The notes: generated from the letters alone by a model not told the origin. A stretch of DNA of 64,000 bases from an uncultured Pseudomonadota bacterium (GCA_902799835.1 CADCCF010000003.1:124001-188000); one strand, 5' to 3'. Shown: positions 44,919 to 54,809, counted from the first letter of the stretch. Made by a program: numbers and translations.

Positions 44919-45140
44919 TCAATGTCCCTGATAGTCTTTGTCCGTTGATTCCGGTTGATTAGCTTTGCCCAAGCTTTCAACCTGTTGTTTCAGATGGACA
45001 TTTTCTTCTTCCAAGTCTTTAATGTGCTGGAGTGATAAATTTAAAAACTCTTTTTGCACATCACTTCTTTCATTTTGGCGAAAAATCACCCAAATAGCCG
45101 CAATCAGCAGCAACACCATAATAATAACTAGTACTTTCAT
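44919..45140 (-). CDS. Small membrane protein with coiled-coil tail
   Basis: A 73-residue protein: an N-terminal TM helix (LVIIMVLLLIAAIWVIF), then a helical, heptad-like segment LNLSLQHIKDLEEENVHLKQ and an acidic/polar tail. The arrangement resembles small single-pass proteins of the FtsB/FtsL or PspB kind, but no family motif is present. The gene has its own terminator and no strong SD. Function unknown. Confidence 0.55.
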   Translation of the reverse strand: MKVLVIIMVLLLIAAIWVIFRQNERSDVQKEFLNLSLQHIKDLEEENVHLKQQVESLGKANQPESTDKDYQGH

Positions 45141-45170
45141 AATATTTAAGTATTTAAATGAGTAACTGTT

Positions 45171-45314
45171 TCAATCAAAGTTAATCATCCCTGCTGTCAC
45201 CATCCGGTCAAAATTTCTCCCTTTTCTGACAAAATGCAATTTTATTGCTAAGATGACATTAATCACTACTGATATAAACAGTAGTACAGCCAAAATAATA
45301 ATCCATGTTTTCAT
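45171..45314 (-). CDS. Possible 47-residue membrane microprotein
   Basis: An ORF from ATG 45314 reads MKTWIIILAVLLFISVVINV, continues as a hydrophobic helix ending in LAIKLHFVRKGRNFD, and stops at TGA 45171. The hydrophobic N-terminus followed by basic residues is protein-like and parallels the next small gene downstream. SD is weak. It may be co-transcribed with the 73-residue gene. Confidence 0.4.
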   Translation of the reverse strand: MKTWIIILAVLLFISVVINVILAIKLHFVRKGRNFDRMVTAGMINFD

Positions 45315-45451
45315 AAATCATGTTTTAAGTTAATAATTAAAAACGAGTTCCCAATATATACCTTTATTTTCTATTGTCCAGTAAAAAATACCCCAAAATT
45401 TTATCTTTCAAAAAAGCAATATATTTTTTTACCATTTTGGACAAAAAACGC

Positions 45452-45480
45452 TTGCGCGACTCGCAAAAATGAGGTATACT
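45452..45480 (+). promoter_or_regulatory. Strong promoter-like sequence of the foreign gene
   Basis: TTGCGC (45452-45457) and TATACT (45475-45480) with a 17-bp spacer. Transcription would start near 45487, giving a leader of about 145 nt (or 235 nt if translation begins at the internal ATGs). The leader has a hairpin CCTGT...ACAGG around 45587-45611 and a possible 14-codon uORF starting at 45580. Confidence 0.5.
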
Positions 45481-45632
45481 CAAAACCGATAAAAACATTT
45501 AGATATTATTAAATAGTTGCAAAACCAGTAAGGAATAATAGAGCGTAATCAAATTTTAGATACAAAGGCAAATCAGCTAATGGCCGCCTGTTTTCGTATA
45601 GGTACGACAGGTCTTATAAGATAAGTATCGAT

Positions 45633-46139
45633 TTGATAAAACTTTACCCCAGGGGTTTTGTAACATTAAAAACTAAAGTCCATCGAGACGCGGAAGCGGG
45701 TAAGGTGGATTTCAAAGAAATGATGAATATCGTGAATTTTATTGCTGAAAACTGGATGTGGATTGTCGCCGGAATCGTCGCCTTCCTCTTTGTCATCCCC
45801 ACTCTTTTCTGGGGAATAGCACCTTTCGTGGCCGCTATCCTCAATTATGAGGACATGGAGGAAACCCTCCGATACAAGCAGTACTGGAGCGATATCGTAA
45901 GGCAAGATGGCTTCTCACACACTGGTCATGGTGTGTGGGGAAACCTCTGGAGATTCTGGTTCAACAATAAAATAGTCAGAATTATGAACATCATTAGCTT
46001 GATGTTCATCTGGGGGTATATCCTCCTCCTGGTCGGTTACGCCATTGGCTGGCTTATCAGATTGGTCTTTGTCAAAGGCATCTGGTCCGCCCTCAAAGCC
46101 ATCGGTCGCGGCATTGCCACAATTTACAGAGCAATCTAA
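45633..46139 (+). CDS. Membrane protein of foreign codon usage
   Basis: The frame codes for up to 168 residues from a TTG at 45633; the adjacent ATGs at 45720/45723 (MMNIVNFIAENWMW) are plausible alternative starts that put the first TM helix at the N-terminus. Two strongly hydrophobic segments (WIVAGIVAFLFVIPTLFWGI and FIWGYILLLVGYAIGWLIRL) flank a hydrophilic loop with YEDMEETLRYKQYWSDIV. Codon choice differs from the neighbours: seven CTC leucines, many ATC/GTC/GCC, GAG, AAG, CAG and AGA/AGG arginines. It has its own promoter and hairpin ending and is isolated between two minus-strand blocks. No family recognised; transfer is likely. Confidence 0.65.
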   Translation: MIKLYPRGFVTLKTKVHRDAEAGKVDFKEMMNIVNFIAENWMWIVAGIVAFLFVIPTLFWGIAPFVAAILNYEDMEETLRYKQYWSDIVRQDGFSHTGHGVWGNLWRFWFNNKIVRIMNIISLMFIWGYILLLVGYAIGWLIRLVFVKGIWSALKAIGRGIATIYRAI

Positions 46140-46157
46140 AGCCTGATCTCTATACCG

Positions 46158-46187
46158 CCCCTCTCCTGTTGTGAAACACGAGAGGGG
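46158..46187 (+). terminator. Stem-loop after the foreign gene
   Basis: CCCCTCTC and GAGAGGGG with an inner TGTT/AACA and a GTGA loop form a very stable hairpin 18 nt after the stop codon. The following TAATTATTTT is a weak U-tract. Confidence 0.6.
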
Positions 46188-46315
46188 TAATTATTTTAAA
46201 TTAAAACTGCGAAGAATGGTATAGATAAAGTCAAAATAAGAAGAGAGAAAATTTTTACGTAGTAAAAGCCTACATAATTTTTTTTAGTAAAACTCGGATA
46301 GCGTGCGTAAATAAT

Positions 46316-46382
46316 AAAAAACCCTCTTAAAAGCGACAGGAGTGTACTTGGGGTACATGATTAGCTTTTAAGAGAGTTTTTG
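46316..46382 (-). terminator. Extended terminator at the end of the ribosomal operon
   Basis: CTCTTAAAAGC (46324-46334) and GCTTTTAAGAG (46364-46374) form the outer stem, with an inner TGTAC/GTACA hairpin; U-runs lie on both sides. It is 13 nt past the rplO stop and ends the S10-spc transcript before secY would be expected. Confidence 0.75.
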
Positions 46383-46395
46383 TATTAGTTACCAG

Positions 46396-46848
46396 CTAGA
46401 CGAGTTTTACACTGCCGCCGGCTTTCTCTACCGCTGCCACTGCAGTCTTCGATGCCGAGTTAACACTAACATTAACCTTAGCAGTCAAAGCACCTCTGCC
46501 CAACAAACGAACACCATCTAACTTTTTGTTGATAACGCCTGATTTCAACAAGCTGTCAATATTAACATCATCAGCATTCAACTTGCCGGCATCAATAGCC
46601 TTTTGCAAAGTGTCCAAATTAACAACTGCAAACTCTTTGGCAAAATGGTTCTTAAATCCGCGTTTCGGCAATCTGCGGTAAATCGGCATTTGACCGCCTT
46701 CAAAACCGTTAACTGCAACACCTGAACGGGATTTTTGACCTTTTTGGCCGCGACCACCGGTCTTACCTGAGCCGCTTCCGATACCGCGAGCAACACGCTT
46801 GCGAGGCTTGCGAGCACCTTCGTTATCTCTAATTTCATTCAGTTTCAT
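46396..46848 (-). CDS. rplO: 50S ribosomal protein L15
   Basis: A 150-residue L15: [39 protein letters not shown] and the C-terminal KAGGSVKLV are family-typical. I start it at 46848 with AAGGA 8 nt ahead; the frame is open further upstream to 46986 but that part translates an intergenic hairpin. It is the last gene of the operon here; secY does not follow. Confidence 0.96.
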   Translation of the reverse strand: MKLNEIRDNEGARKPRKRVARGIGSGSGKTGGRGQKGQKSRSGVAVNGFEGGQMPIYRRLPKRGFKNHFAKEFAVVNLDTLQKAIDAGKLNADDVNIDSLLKSGVINKKLDGVRLLGRGALTAKVNVSVNSASKTAVAAVEKAGGSVKLV

Positions 46849-46899
46849 TTTTTTAATTCCTTCATAAAAAAGTCTCATCATCCAATCAAGTTTTGATAA

Positions 46900-46979
46900 A
46901 GAGGTGTGCTGCGAAGCAATTTTTGAGTGCGGTGTAGATAAAACTACATAAGCGAAAAAATTACAAGCATGACACCTCT
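46900..46979. repeat. 80-nt imperfect palindrome between rpmD and rplO
   Basis: AGAGGTGT (46900-46907) pairs with ACACCTCT (46972-46979), AATTTTT with AAAAATT, and TGTAG with CTACA at the tip, making one long interrupted hairpin in an otherwise tightly packed operon (143-bp gap). It looks like a small mobile repeat (REP/MITE-like) or a processing/attenuation element. It ends close to the rpmD stop codon. Confidence 0.6.
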
Positions 46980-46991
46980 CTTGCAAAACTC

Positions 46992-47183
46992 CTATTCAGA
47001 AACTTTAACTAAGTGCTGAACCTTCTTAATCATTCCGCGAACTGCCGGAGTATCTTCCAGTTCAGATACCTTATGCATTTTGTTCAAACCCAAACCGATC
47101 AAAGTAGCTCTTTGATCTTGTGGTCTGCCGATCGGGCTGGCAATTTGCTCAACCTTAATCATTTTCTTTTTTGCATTAGCCAT
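46992..47183 (-). CDS. rpmD: 50S ribosomal protein L30
   Basis: A 63-residue L30 with [20 protein letters not shown] and [19 protein letters not shown], matching the short bacterial form. It is 5 nt downstream of rpsE. The following gap before rplO holds an 80-nt palindrome. Confidence 0.95.
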   Translation of the reverse strand: MANAKKKMIKVEQIASPIGRPQDQRATLIGLGLNKMHKVSELEDTPAVRGMIKKVQHLVKVSE

Positions 47184-47188
47184 CTACT

Positions 47189-47755
47189 TTAGACCTCCTC
47201 TGCAACGGATTTAGAGTTCGAATTCTCGCGACGAGCAACGATGTCACCTACTTTTTTACCACGCTTTGCAGCAACCATTCTCGGTGAGTTGATTGATTCC
47301 AAAGCATTAAAAGTAGCTTTTATCATGTTGTAAGGATTGTTAGACCCTACTGATTTTGCAACAACGTCTTGCACGCCCAAAACTTCAAATACTGCACGCA
47401 TCGGACCACCGGCAATAACACCGGTACCGGCAGGAGCTGTACGCAAATAAACTTTGCCGGCTCCGAAATGTCCGGAAACATCGTGGTGTAAAGTTCTGCC
47501 TTCGCGAAGCGGAATGCGAACCATATTTCTCTTGGCTTCATTGGTTGCTTTGGTAATAGCTTCAGGAACTTCAGCAGCTTTACCTGAACCAAATCCGACA
47601 CGACCTTTTTGATCGCCAACAACAACCACTGCGGCAAACGACATTGTACGTCCGCCTTTAACGGTTTTGGCAACGCGGTTAACGTGAACTAATTTTTCAA
47701 CCAGTTCTTCTTTTCTTTCAGCTTTATTGTGCTGATCAACAGATTGTTGTGCCAT
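47189..47755 (-). CDS. rpsE: 30S ribosomal protein S5
   Basis: A 188-residue S5. The N-terminal double-stranded-RNA-binding domain reads [20 protein letters not shown] and [20 protein letters not shown]; the C-terminal domain includes [20 protein letters not shown] and [12 protein letters not shown]. It helps maintain decoding accuracy. SD GGAGA lies ahead of the ATG. A slightly extended polar C-terminus ([12 protein letters not shown]) is present. Confidence 0.96.
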   Translation of the reverse strand: MAQQSVDQHNKAERKEELVEKLVHVNRVAKTVKGGRTMSFAAVVVVGDQKGRVGFGSGKAAEVPEAITKATNEAKRNMVRIPLREGRTLHHDVSGHFGAGKVYLRTAPAGTGVIAGGPMRAVFEVLGVQDVVAKSVGSNNPYNMIKATFNALESINSPRMVAAKRGKKVGDIVARRENSNSKSVAEEV

Positions 47756-47766
47756 TTTGACTCTCC

Positions 47767-48129
47767 TTAGAATTTCAATCCAGCACTGCGTGCTGCGTCA
47801 GCCAAAGCTTTGATGCGACCATGATAGATATAACCGCCGCGATCAAAAACAACCTCACTTACACCGCCTTTAACAGCACGTTCAGCAACCAATTTGCCGA
47901 CAAAACTTGCCGCTTCAATATTGGCTGTCTTTTTCAAGCTGTCACGAACTTCTTTATCCAAAGTCGAAGCCGATGCCACAGTAACACCCTTATTATCATC
48001 GATAATTTGAGCATACATATGCTTTCCGCTGCGGAATACCGACAATCTCATTTTGCCGTTTGCAGCCTTTTTAAGAGCTGAGCGAACACGCCCTTTTCTC
48101 TTTTCAAACAATTCTCTTGGTGTACTCAT
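47767..48129 (-). CDS. rplR: 50S ribosomal protein L18
   Basis: A 120-residue L18 that binds 5S r[34 protein letters not shown] and [20 protein letters not shown] with the usual C-terminus ARSAGLKF. The length is normal. It lies between rplF and rpsE with 11-nt gaps. Confidence 0.96.
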   Translation of the reverse strand: MSTPRELFEKRKGRVRSALKKAANGKMRLSVFRSGKHMYAQIIDDNKGVTVASASTLDKEVRDSLKKTANIEAASFVGKLVAERAVKGGVSEVVFDRGGYIYHGRIKALADAARSAGLKF

Positions 48130-48140
48130 TTTATTTATCC

Positions 48141-48677
48141 TTATTTCTTCTTGCCTTCTTTACGACGTACATATTCGCCAACATATTTAACACCTTTTCC
48201 TTTGTAAGGCTCAGGTTTACGCCAGTTGCGAATTTCCGACGCAGTTTGACCGACAAGTTGCTTGTCTGCACCAAAAATACTGATTTGTGTCGGCGATGCA
48301 CAAGTAATCTTCAAACCTTTAGGGGTTTCAACCGTAACATCATGCGAAAAGCCCAAGGACAAAATCAACTTTGATCCTTCAACACGAGCTTTGTAACCAA
48401 CACCAACCAATTCCAAATCTTTCTTAAAGCCCTCACTAACACCTTTAACAAGAGTGTTAATATTGGCTCTGGTTGTTCCCCACAAAGCTCTGGCCTCTTT
48501 GGTTTCAGACTTTGGAGAAACAGTAACCTTGTTACCATCTAATTTAACATCAACATGGTCGGCATCAAAATGACACGACAATTCGCCATTCTTGCCTTTT
48601 ACCAATACATTGTTGCTTTCAACGGTAACATTAACTCCATCAGGAACAATAACCGGATATTTTCCAACTCTCGACAT
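48141..48677 (-). CDS. rplF: 50S ribosomal protein L6
   Basis: A 178-residue L6 with the two-domain layout and the C-terminal signature [20 protein letters not shown]. The N-terminus [20 protein letters not shown] is typical. It sits near the GTPase centre. A GGGAGG-type SD precedes the ATG. Confidence 0.96.
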   Translation of the reverse strand: MSRVGKYPVIVPDGVNVTVESNNVLVKGKNGELSCHFDADHVDVKLDGNKVTVSPKSETKEARALWGTTRANINTLVKGVSEGFKKDLELVGVGYKARVEGSKLILSLGFSHDVTVETPKGLKITCASPTQISIFGADKQLVGQTASEIRNWRKPEPYKGKGVKYVGEYVRRKEGKKK

Positions 48678-48692
48678 AGTAAATATCCTCCC

Positions 48693-49091
48693 TTAAAATA
48701 CCTGACACAAAATTTCGCCACCGACATTGGCTTTACGAGCATCATTATCGCTCATAACACCTTGCGGAGTAGAAATAATCGAAATACCCAAGCCATTATA
48801 TACTCTCGGTAAATCTTTCACTGAAGAGTAAACTCTTCTTCCCGGTGTAGAAACACGGAAAATCTCTGTGATAACCGAAGCGCCTTCAAAGTATTTCAGT
48901 TTAATGTGAAGTTCATCAATTCCCGGACGAACATTAGTCTTTTCATAACCCAAAATGTAGCCCTCTTTTTTCAAAACTTCCAAAACATTTTCACGCAAGC
49001 GAGAAGCAGGTGATACGACTTCACTCTTCTTTGCTCTCTGTGCGTTTCTAATGCGTGTGAGCATATCGCCCAAAGGATCAGACATAGACAT
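48693..49091 (-). CDS. rpsH: 30S ribosomal protein S8
   Basis: A 132-residue S8: [19 protein letters not shown], the central [20 protein letters not shown] and the C-terminal [20 protein letters not shown] primary 16S-binding protein and, in E. coli, the repressor of the spc operon. GGGAG lies 9 nt before the first ATG. Confidence 0.96.
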   Translation of the reverse strand: MSMSDPLGDMLTRIRNAQRAKKSEVVSPASRLRENVLEVLKKEGYILGYEKTNVRPGIDELHIKLKYFEGASVITEIFRVSTPGRRVYSSVKDLPRVYNGLGISIISTPQGVMSDNDARKANVGGEILCQVF

Positions 49092-49103
49092 GATCTTATC
49101 TCC

Positions 49104-49409
49104 CTACCAGCTTGATTTAACCAAACCCGGAATCTCACCAAAGCTTGCCATATCTCTCAACTCAACACGGCTCAACCCGAATTTCCGGTATACACTACGA
49201 GAACGACCGGTAATTCTGCAACGATTTCTATATCTGATTTTAGCAGAATTGCGCGGCATCTCAGCCAACTTCAAAGTAGCTTGAAATCTCTCTTCCGGAG
49301 AGATGGTTTTATCCATAACTACTTTCTTGAGCTTTGCACGACGAGAAGCAAACTTCTCTGCCATTTTAGCTCTTTTCAAGTTTCTATAAACTGAACTTGT
49401 TTTTGCCAT
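49104..49409 (-). CDS. rpsN: 30S ribosomal protein S14
   Basis: A 101-residue S14 of the long, zinc-free type (no C-x2-C motifs): [40 protein letters not shown] and [20 protein letters not shown]. The type is usual for alphaproteobacteria. Confidence 0.96.
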   Translation of the reverse strand: MAKTSSVYRNLKRAKMAEKFASRRAKLKKVVMDKTISPEERFQATLKLAEMPRNSAKIRYRNRCRITGRSRSVYRKFGLSRVELRDMASFGEIPGLVKSSW

Positions 49410-49423
49410 TAGTTTCTCTCCAT

Positions 49424-49963
49424 TTATTTCTTGTAAGGCAGGTTAAAAGCTGTCAACAGTGCTTTTGCCTCTTCATCGGTTTTAGCCGAAGTGCAGATGC
49501 AAATATCCATACCGCGAATGTTTTCAACCTTGTCATAGTTAATTTCAGGAAAGATAATCTGCTCTTTAATACCGAAAGCAAAGTTACCTCTGCCGTCAAA
49601 GTTTTTTCCGGTAATACCGTGAAAGTCTCTAACGCGCGGCAAAGCCATATTGATTAATCTCTCTAAAAACTCATACATCTTGGTAGAACGCAGAGTTACT
49701 TTGCAACCAATCGGCATACCTTCTCTCAGCTTAAAGGTAGCAATAGATTTTCTGGCTGTGGTTACAACCGGCTTTTGACCGGCAATCAAAGCCAATTCTT
49801 CTACTGCATTGTTCAGTTTCTTTTTATCGGCAACAGCATCGCCAACACCGATATTCAATACAATTTTAGTCAGCTTCGGAATCTCATGTGGATTTTTGTA
49901 ACCGAATTTTTCCACAAGAGATTTTTTTATGACTTGATTGTACAAATCTTCAAAATTTGCCAT
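49424..49963 (-). CDS. rplE: 50S ribosomal protein L5
   Basis: A 179-residue L5, 5S rRNA-binding: [60 protein letters not shown] and [19 protein letters not shown]. The start at 49963 (MANFEDLYN) is favoured because GGGAG lies 9 nt upstream; the ATG at 49978 coincides with the rplX stop. Confidence 0.96.
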   Translation of the reverse strand: MANFEDLYNQVIKKSLVEKFGYKNPHEIPKLTKIVLNIGVGDAVADKKKLNNAVEELALIAGQKPVVTTARKSIATFKLREGMPIGCKVTLRSTKMYEFLERLINMALPRVRDFHGITGKNFDGRGNFAFGIKEQIIFPEINYDKVENIRGMDICICTSAKTDEEAKALLTAFNLPYKK

Positions 49964-49977
49964 AAATTTTTCTCCCA

Positions 49978-50286
49978 TTAATCGATTACATCACCGGTTT
50001 TACGAGCGAAACGCACCTTTTTGCCCTTAACTTCTTTGTAGCCGATTTTGGTGGCTTTGCCATCTTTTGCATAAGCTACTTTTGAAACATTGAGCGGTGC
50101 TTCCTTAGTAACAATACCGCCAGGATTGGTTTGGCTGGGTTTGGTATGTCTTTTTACCAAATTAACGCCTTGCACAACTACCTTATTCTCTTTCGGCATT
50201 GCTTTTAATACTTCACCAGTTTTGCCTTTGTCATCACCTGACAAAATAACAACTTGGTCGCCCTTTTTAATCTTTAACTTAGGCAT
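49978..50286 (-). CDS. rplX: 50S ribosomal protein L24
   Basis: A 102-residue L24, an assembly initiator: [20 protein letters not shown] (KOW motif), [20 protein letters not shown] and [12 protein letters not shown]. The normal length for the family. Its start overlaps the rplN stop by one base. Confidence 0.96.
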   Translation of the reverse strand: MPKLKIKKGDQVVILSGDDKGKTGEVLKAMPKENKVVVQGVNLVKRHTKPSQTNPGGIVTKEAPLNVSKVAYAKDGKATKIGYKEVKGKKVRFARKTGDVID

Positions 50287-50654
50287 TATAATACCTCCGG
50301 TGCTAATGAAATAATTTTCATAAATTTCTTGCTTCTGAGCTCTCTGGTAACGGGACCGAAGATACGAGTACCAATCGGCTCGCCGTCCTTATTAATAAGA
50401 ACCGCAGCATTACTGTCAAAGCGGATAACAGATCCGTCTTTGCGTCTGATATCACTGGCAGTACGAACAATCACTGCTTTGTGAACATCACCTTTCTTCA
50501 CACGACCCTTTGGTATAGCGTCTTTAATTGACACTACAATAACATCGCCAACGGAGGCGTGCATTCTCTTGGACCCGCCAAGAACCTTAATGCACTGCAC
50601 CTGACGAGCACCAGAATTGTCGGCGACATCAAGGTTGGTTTGCATCTGTATCAT
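50286..50654 (-). CDS. rplN: 50S ribosomal protein L14
   Basis: A 122-residue L14: [40 protein letters not shown] and [20 protein letters not shown]. It forms inter-subunit bridge B8. AAGGA lies 8 nt before the first ATG. A 145-bp gap separates it from rpsQ, the largest spacer in the cluster's centre. Confidence 0.96.
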   Translation of the reverse strand: MIQMQTNLDVADNSGARQVQCIKVLGGSKRMHASVGDVIVVSIKDAIPKGRVKKGDVHKAVIVRTASDIRRKDGSVIRFDSNAAVLINKDGEPIGTRIFGPVTRELRSKKFMKIISLAPEVL

Positions 50655-50721
50655 TTTTTACTTCCTTTTCTTTTTTATTTGTTATCGTTCTATGCTATTA
50701 CTCTATATTTTTTCTCAAGGC

Positions 50722-50754
50722 AAGAAAAATCAACTTGTGACAGCGATTTTTCTT
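50722..50754. repeat. 10-bp inverted repeat in the rpsQ-rplN spacer
   Basis: AAGAAAAATC (50722-50731) and GATTTTTCTT (50745-50754) are perfect complements with a 13-nt loop. The 145-bp spacer has no gene; the hairpin could be a processing or attenuation site, and an internal promoter for the distal half is possible but not obvious. Confidence 0.5.
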
Positions 50755-50799
50755 AGCACTTGCGAAAATTTATCCAATAACGCTTAAAACGATTTATCT

Positions 50800-51036
50800 C
50801 TAGGCGTTATTAACGATTACAGTCCAAGTCTTGGTTTTTGATTTTGGAGCGCATTCTTCAATGCTAACCATATCGCCAACTTTGAACTGATTGTTCTCAT
50901 CATGAGCAGCATATTTTTTGCTTTTCTTGATGAATTTTTTATAAACCGGATGCATAACCTGACGCTCAACACTGACTACGACAGTTTTATCCTGTTTATC
51001 ACTAACAACAACACCCTGAAGAATTCTTTTAGGCAT
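50800..51036 (-). CDS. rpsQ: 30S ribosomal protein S17
   Basis: A 78-residue S17 (OB fold): [40 protein letters not shown] and [18 protein letters not shown]. Normal length; 12 nt after rpmC. Confidence 0.96.
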   Translation of the reverse strand: MPKRILQGVVVSDKQDKTVVVSVERQVMHPVYKKFIKKSKKYAAHDENNQFKVGDMVSIEECAPKSKTKTWTVIVNNA

Positions 51037-51048
51037 ATTATTTCTCCC

Positions 51049-51252
51049 TTAGTTATTCTTCTTGCGCTCGGTAATGAGCGTGTTGATTTTGGCTACTTCT
51101 TTACGAACTTTTGCCAGCTGTGCTGTGTTTTGCAACTGTCCGGTCGATTGCTGAACGCGCAAGTTAAACTGCTCTTTTTTATTCTCAAGCAACTTAGCTT
51201 CCAATTCGTCCAAGCTCATAGCGCGCAAATCTTTAGTTTTTGTTTTAACCAT
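51049..51252 (-). CDS. rpmC: 50S ribosomal protein L29
   Basis: A 67-residue L29 at the tunnel exit: DLRAMSLDELEAKLLENKKE and LRVQQSTGQLQNTAQLAKVR. The start codon overlaps the rplP stop by one base. Confidence 0.95.
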   Translation of the reverse strand: MVKTKTKDLRAMSLDELEAKLLENKKEQFNLRVQQSTGQLQNTAQLAKVRKEVAKINTLITERKKNN

Positions 51253-51680
51253 TATTCTGCTCCCAATTCTGAATTAAGTTTTTTAACAAACTTAGTTTTA
51301 ATCGGTAATTTAGCAGCACCTAAAGTCAAAGCCGAACGAGCAACTTCCTCGCTTACACCGCCGCATTCAAAAAGAATACGACCGGGCTTTACTCTGGCTA
51401 CCCAAAATTCTACTGAGCCTTTACCTTTTCCCATACGAACCTCAGCAGGTTTGTCTGAAACCGGAACATCAGGGAAAATTCTGATCCATAATTGACCAAG
51501 TCTTTTCATTTCACGAGTAATCGCTCTACGAGCTGCCTCAATTTGGCGAGCTGTAACGCGCTCAGGTGTCAAAGCCTTCAAGCCATATGAACCGAAACTC
51601 AATTCTGATCCGCCTTTGGCCAGACCGTGAATACGGCCCTTATGCTGTTTGCGGAATTTCAATCTTTTTGGACTTAACAT
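51252..51680 (-). CDS. rplP: 50S ribosomal protein L16
   Basis: A 142-residue L16: [40 protein letters not shown] and [20 protein letters not shown]. It lies near the A-site tRNA and the peptidyl transferase centre. 13 nt from rpsC. Confidence 0.96.
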   Translation of the reverse strand: MLSPKRLKFRKQHKGRIHGLAKGGSELSFGSYGLKALTPERVTARQIEAARRAITREMKRLGQLWIRIFPDVPVSDKPAEVRMGKGKGSVEFWVARVKPGRILFECGGVSEEVARSALTLGAAKLPIKTKFVKKLNSELGAE

Positions 51681-51693
51681 CTCTATTCACCTA

Positions 51694-52362
51694 TTATTTC
51701 TGTTCAGCCAACTTTTTGTCCTGAGCCATTGGATCATGAGCCATAATTTCGCCCTTATAAATCCAAACTTTTACGCCACAGGCACCATAAGTTGTATGAG
51801 CGGTTGAGGTAGCATAATCAATGTCAGCACGCAATGTGTGCAAAGGAACTCTGCCCTCACGATAGTGTTCGGTACGAGCAATTTCGGCGCCGCCCAAACG
51901 ACCTGAACAAGCAACCTTAATACCCTCAGCACCCAAGCGCAATGCTGACTGCATAACGCGTTTCATAGCTCTGCGGAAAGCAACACGTCTTTCCAACTGC
52001 TGAGCAACGCTGTCAGCAACCAATTGTGCATCCAACTCAGGTTTTCTAACTTCTACGATGTTCAATTGAACTTCAGAGTCAGTCATTTTTTGAATGTCTT
52101 TTTTCAAAACTTCAATATCTTGACCCTTTTTACCAATTACAACACCCGGTCTTGCCGAATAAATGGTAACTCTGGCCTTCTTAGCAGGTCTTTCAATCAA
52201 GATCTTGCTAATGCCGGCAGCAGCCAACTTATCCTTCAAGAATTCTTTAATTTTTACATCTTCGTGAAGATAATCTGCATACTTATCATCAGCATACCAA
52301 CGAGAATCCCAGGTGCGGTTAACACCCAAACGAAGACTAGTAGGATTTACTTTTTGTCCCAT
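51694..52362 (-). CDS. rpsC: 30S ribosomal protein S3
   Basis: A 222-residue S3 at the mRNA entry site. KH domain [20 protein letters not shown], followed by [20 protein letters not shown] and [21 protein letters not shown] start it at 52362 ([13 protein letters not shown]), the universal start, with GAGGAG about 9 nt ahead; the open frame continues into rplV upstream. Confidence 0.96.
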   Translation of the reverse strand: MGQKVNPTSLRLGVNRTWDSRWYADDKYADYLHEDVKIKEFLKDKLAAAGISKILIERPAKKARVTIYSARPGVVIGKKGQDIEVLKKDIQKMTDSEVQLNIVEVRKPELDAQLVADSVAQQLERRVAFRRAMKRVMQSALRLGAEGIKVACSGRLGGAEIARTEHYREGRVPLHTLRADIDYATSTAHTTYGACGVKVWIYKGEIMAHDPMAQDKKLAEQK

Positions 52363-52366
52363 CAGA

Positions 52367-52741
52367 TTACTCCTCACGCTCTGCAACAACAATGGTCATA
52401 TTTGAGAACGGTTTCAAGACTCTTGCGCCTCTTCCGCGTCCTCTTGCGCTCATGCGCTTCATAACCAAACCTTTACCAACATAAGCTGCTTTAACAAACA
52501 ATTTATCAATGTTCAATTGATGATTGTTTTCAGCATTTGCAATCGCCGATTGCAAAACACTCAAAGCAACTTTTGCAATTCTTCTCTTCGAAAAGCTGAG
52601 CTCAGCAACAGCCTTAGAAGCACTCATACCGCGAATGGTTTGTGCAACCAAATTCAGTTTGCGCGGAGAGGTACGAATTGAATGACATATAGCCAAAGCC
52701 TCTTTGTCATTAACTCTTCTTTGATTCTTAACTTGACTCAT
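52367..52741 (-). CDS. rplV: 50S ribosomal protein L22
   Basis: A 124-residue L22 lining the exit tunnel: [40 protein letters not shown] and [20 protein letters not shown]. The beta-hairpin tip sequence [13 protein letters not shown] is normal for the family. Confidence 0.96.
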   Translation of the reverse strand: MSQVKNQRRVNDKEALAICHSIRTSPRKLNLVAQTIRGMSASKAVAELSFSKRRIAKVALSVLQSAIANAENNHQLNIDKLFVKAAYVGKGLVMKRMSARGRGRGARVLKPFSNMTIVVAEREE

Positions 52742-52743
52742 AA

Positions 52744-53022
52744 TTAACCTCTCTTAGCTTTCTTGTCAGCAGCGTGACCGTAGAATGTACGGGTCGGTGC
52801 GAACTCGCCGAATTTATGACCAATCATATCTTCGGTAACCAAAACCGGAATAAATTTGTGTCCGTTGTGAACGCCAAATGTCAAACCTACAAATTGAGGC
52901 AACATGGTTGAGCGACGGGACCAAATTTTGATTACTTCATTACGCTTAGAAGCTCTGGCAGCTTCAGCTTTTTTCAGAAGATAGCCATCAACAAACGGGC
53001 CTTTCCATACGGATCGTGTCAT
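52744..53022 (-). CDS. rpsS: 30S ribosomal protein S19
   Basis: A 92-residue S19 in the head of the small subunit: [39 protein letters not shown] and [20 protein letters not shown]. Normal length, 2 nt from rplV. Confidence 0.96.
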   Translation of the reverse strand: MTRSVWKGPFVDGYLLKKAEAARASKRNEVIKIWSRRSTMLPQFVGLTFGVHNGHKFIPVLVTEDMIGHKFGEFAPTRTFYGHAADKKAKRG

Positions 53023-53034
53023 TAGCGTTTCTCC

Positions 53035-53871
53035 TTATTTCTTCTTGTTATCATGACGGCTTCTCATAATGAATTTATCCGTCTTTTTGTTAGTACGAGT
53101 CTTATAACCCTTAGTCGGAATACCCCAAGGAGTAACCGGATGACGACCACCTGAAGTGCGGCCTTCACCACCACCATGCGGGTGATCAACAGGGTTCATA
53201 GCAACACCGCGTGAAACCGGACGATTGCCCAGCCAACGGTTGCGTCCCGCTTTACCCAACGATCTGTTTTGGTTGTCCGGATTCGAAACAGCGCCTACGG
53301 TAGCCAAGCACTCTTCACGAACAACACGCAGCTCGCCTGAGCTCAATTTCAATTGTGCATAGCCGGCATCTTTACCAACCAATTGAGCATAACATCCGGC
53401 CGAACGAACCAATTGTCCGCCCTTACCGGCCTTAAGTTCAACATTGTGAATAATAGTACCAACCGGCATATTCTTCAAAGGCATTGCATTACCCGGTTTA
53501 ATATCGGCCTTTTCCGAAGATATAACCTTATCACCGGCTTTTAAGCGTTGCGGAGCCAAAATATAAGCCTTTTCGCCGTCTTCATAGCCAATCAAAGCAA
53601 TAAAAGCCGAACGATTAGGATCATATTCGATTCTCTCAACAGTAGCCTCTGAATCAAATTTTCTGCGTTTAAAGTCAATCACGCGCAATTTGCGTTTATG
53701 ACCGCCACCAACTCTACGACTGGTAACATGACCGAAGTTGTCACGACCACCGGTTTTAGTCAAACCGACTGTCAATGTCTTCTCGGGTGCTCCTTTGTAC
53801 AACTCGCTTCTGTCAACGATAACGAGCTGACGAAGTCCAGGAGATGTGGGCTTATAATTTTTCAATGCCAT
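53035..53871 (-). CDS. rplB: 50S ribosomal protein L2
   Basis: A 278-residue L2 needed for subunit association and peptidyl transfer. It includes [20 protein letters not shown], the central [18 protein letters not shown] loop with the conserved His, and [15 protein letters not shown] at the end. Confidence 0.97.
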   Translation of the reverse strand: MALKNYKPTSPGLRQLVIVDRSELYKGAPEKTLTVGLTKTGGRDNFGHVTSRRVGGGHKRKLRVIDFKRRKFDSEATVERIEYDPNRSAFIALIGYEDGEKAYILAPQRLKAGDKVISSEKADIKPGNAMPLKNMPVGTIIHNVELKAGKGGQLVRSAGCYAQLVGKDAGYAQLKLSSGELRVVREECLATVGAVSNPDNQNRSLGKAGRNRWLGNRPVSRGVAMNPVDHPHGGGEGRTSGGRHPVTPWGIPTKGYKTRTNKKTDKFIMRSRHDNKKK

Positions 53872-53874
53872 TTT

Positions 53875-54192
53875 CTAAATTCCTGTTGTAACATCAATAT
53901 TTTGACCTTTGGCAAGAGTAACCACAGCCTTTTTGTAATCAGAACGTTGTCCGACATGACCACGGAACATTTTTTCCTTGCCATTTGTGCGAATTGTATT
54001 CACTTTGGTGACCTTAACATTAAAGATTGCTTCAACAGCGTTCTTTACTTCGTCTTTGCCAGCCCACAAAGGAACCGTAAATGTAACTTTGCCGTTTTCT
54101 GAAGAAAGCATAGATTTCTCAGTAATAACCGGACGAACCAAAGTGTCATACATTTTGGCGGTTACATTGTTTGTGTTTTTCGACTTACTCAT
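53875..54192 (-). CDS. rplW: 50S ribosomal protein L23
   Basis: A 105-residue L23 at the tunnel exit, docking site for trigger factor and [43 protein letters not shown] and [19 protein letters not shown]. Overlaps rplD by 4 nt. Confidence 0.96.
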   Translation of the reverse strand: MSKSKNTNNVTAKMYDTLVRPVITEKSMLSSENGKVTFTVPLWAGKDEVKNAVEAIFNVKVTKVNTIRTNGKEKMFRGHVGQRSDYKKAVVTLAKGQNIDVTTGI

Positions 54193-54809
54193 TTCAATCT
54201 CTCTCCCAAGCAGGCAACCGCATCTTTAGTCAAAACTAATTTGTCTCTTCTTAAGATGTCATATACGTTAGCACCAATCGCCGGCAAAACATCAACTTCA
54301 ACCAAATTGCGTGAAGCAAGAGCAAAATTGGTATCAATCTCTTTACCGCCGATAATCAGGCAGTTATTCAAACCGCAAGCTTCCAAGCTGCTCTTCAACA
54401 ATTTGGTCTTCGGCTCTGCCAATTTAGCATCATCCAAAATAACCAAATTACCTTCTTTTAATTTAGCAGACAAAGCGGTTTTCAGACCCAACTGTCTGAA
54501 CTTTTTGGTCAAGTCATGAGAATGATCTCTTACAACCGGACCAAATACGATACCGCCCTTACGGAATTGAGTACCTTTGCGAGAACCCTGACGAGCACGA
54601 CCACCACCTTTTTGCTTAAAAGGTTTAGCCGGTGTCAAAGCAACTTCGGAACGACCTTTGGTCTTGTGTGTTCCGGCTTGCATTCTCGCCAACTGCCATA
54701 CAACAACACGATGCAAGATGTCAGCGCAAACTTCCAATCCAAAAATTGAATTGTCAAGTTCAATTGAGCCAACAACTTTGTTTTCTAAATTTAAGATGTC
54801 CTGTTTCAT
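54189..54809 (-). CDS. rplD: 50S ribosomal protein L4
   Basis: A 206-residue L4: [40 protein letters not shown] and [20 protein letters not shown]. It initiates 50S assembly; in E. coli it also represses the S10 operon by binding its leader. I start it at the ATG at 54809 ([11 protein letters not shown]), 8 nt after AAGGA; the earlier ATG (54818) overlaps that SD. Confidence 0.95.
   Translation of the reverse strand: MKQDILNLENKVVGSIELDNSIFGLEVCADILHRVVVWQLARMQAGTHKTKGRSEVALTPAKPFKQKGGGRARQGSRKGTQFRKGGIVFGPVVRDHSHDLTKKFRQLGLKTALSAKLKEGNLVILDDAKLAEPKTKLLKSSLEACGLNNCLIIGGKEIDTNFALASRNLVEVDVLPAIGANVYDILRRDKLVLTKDAVACLGERLK

Noticed and set aside
46396..46986. Longer L15 starting at 46986
   Set aside because: The extra 46 codons translate the intergenic palindrome; the standard L15 N-terminus with a proper SD starts at 46848.
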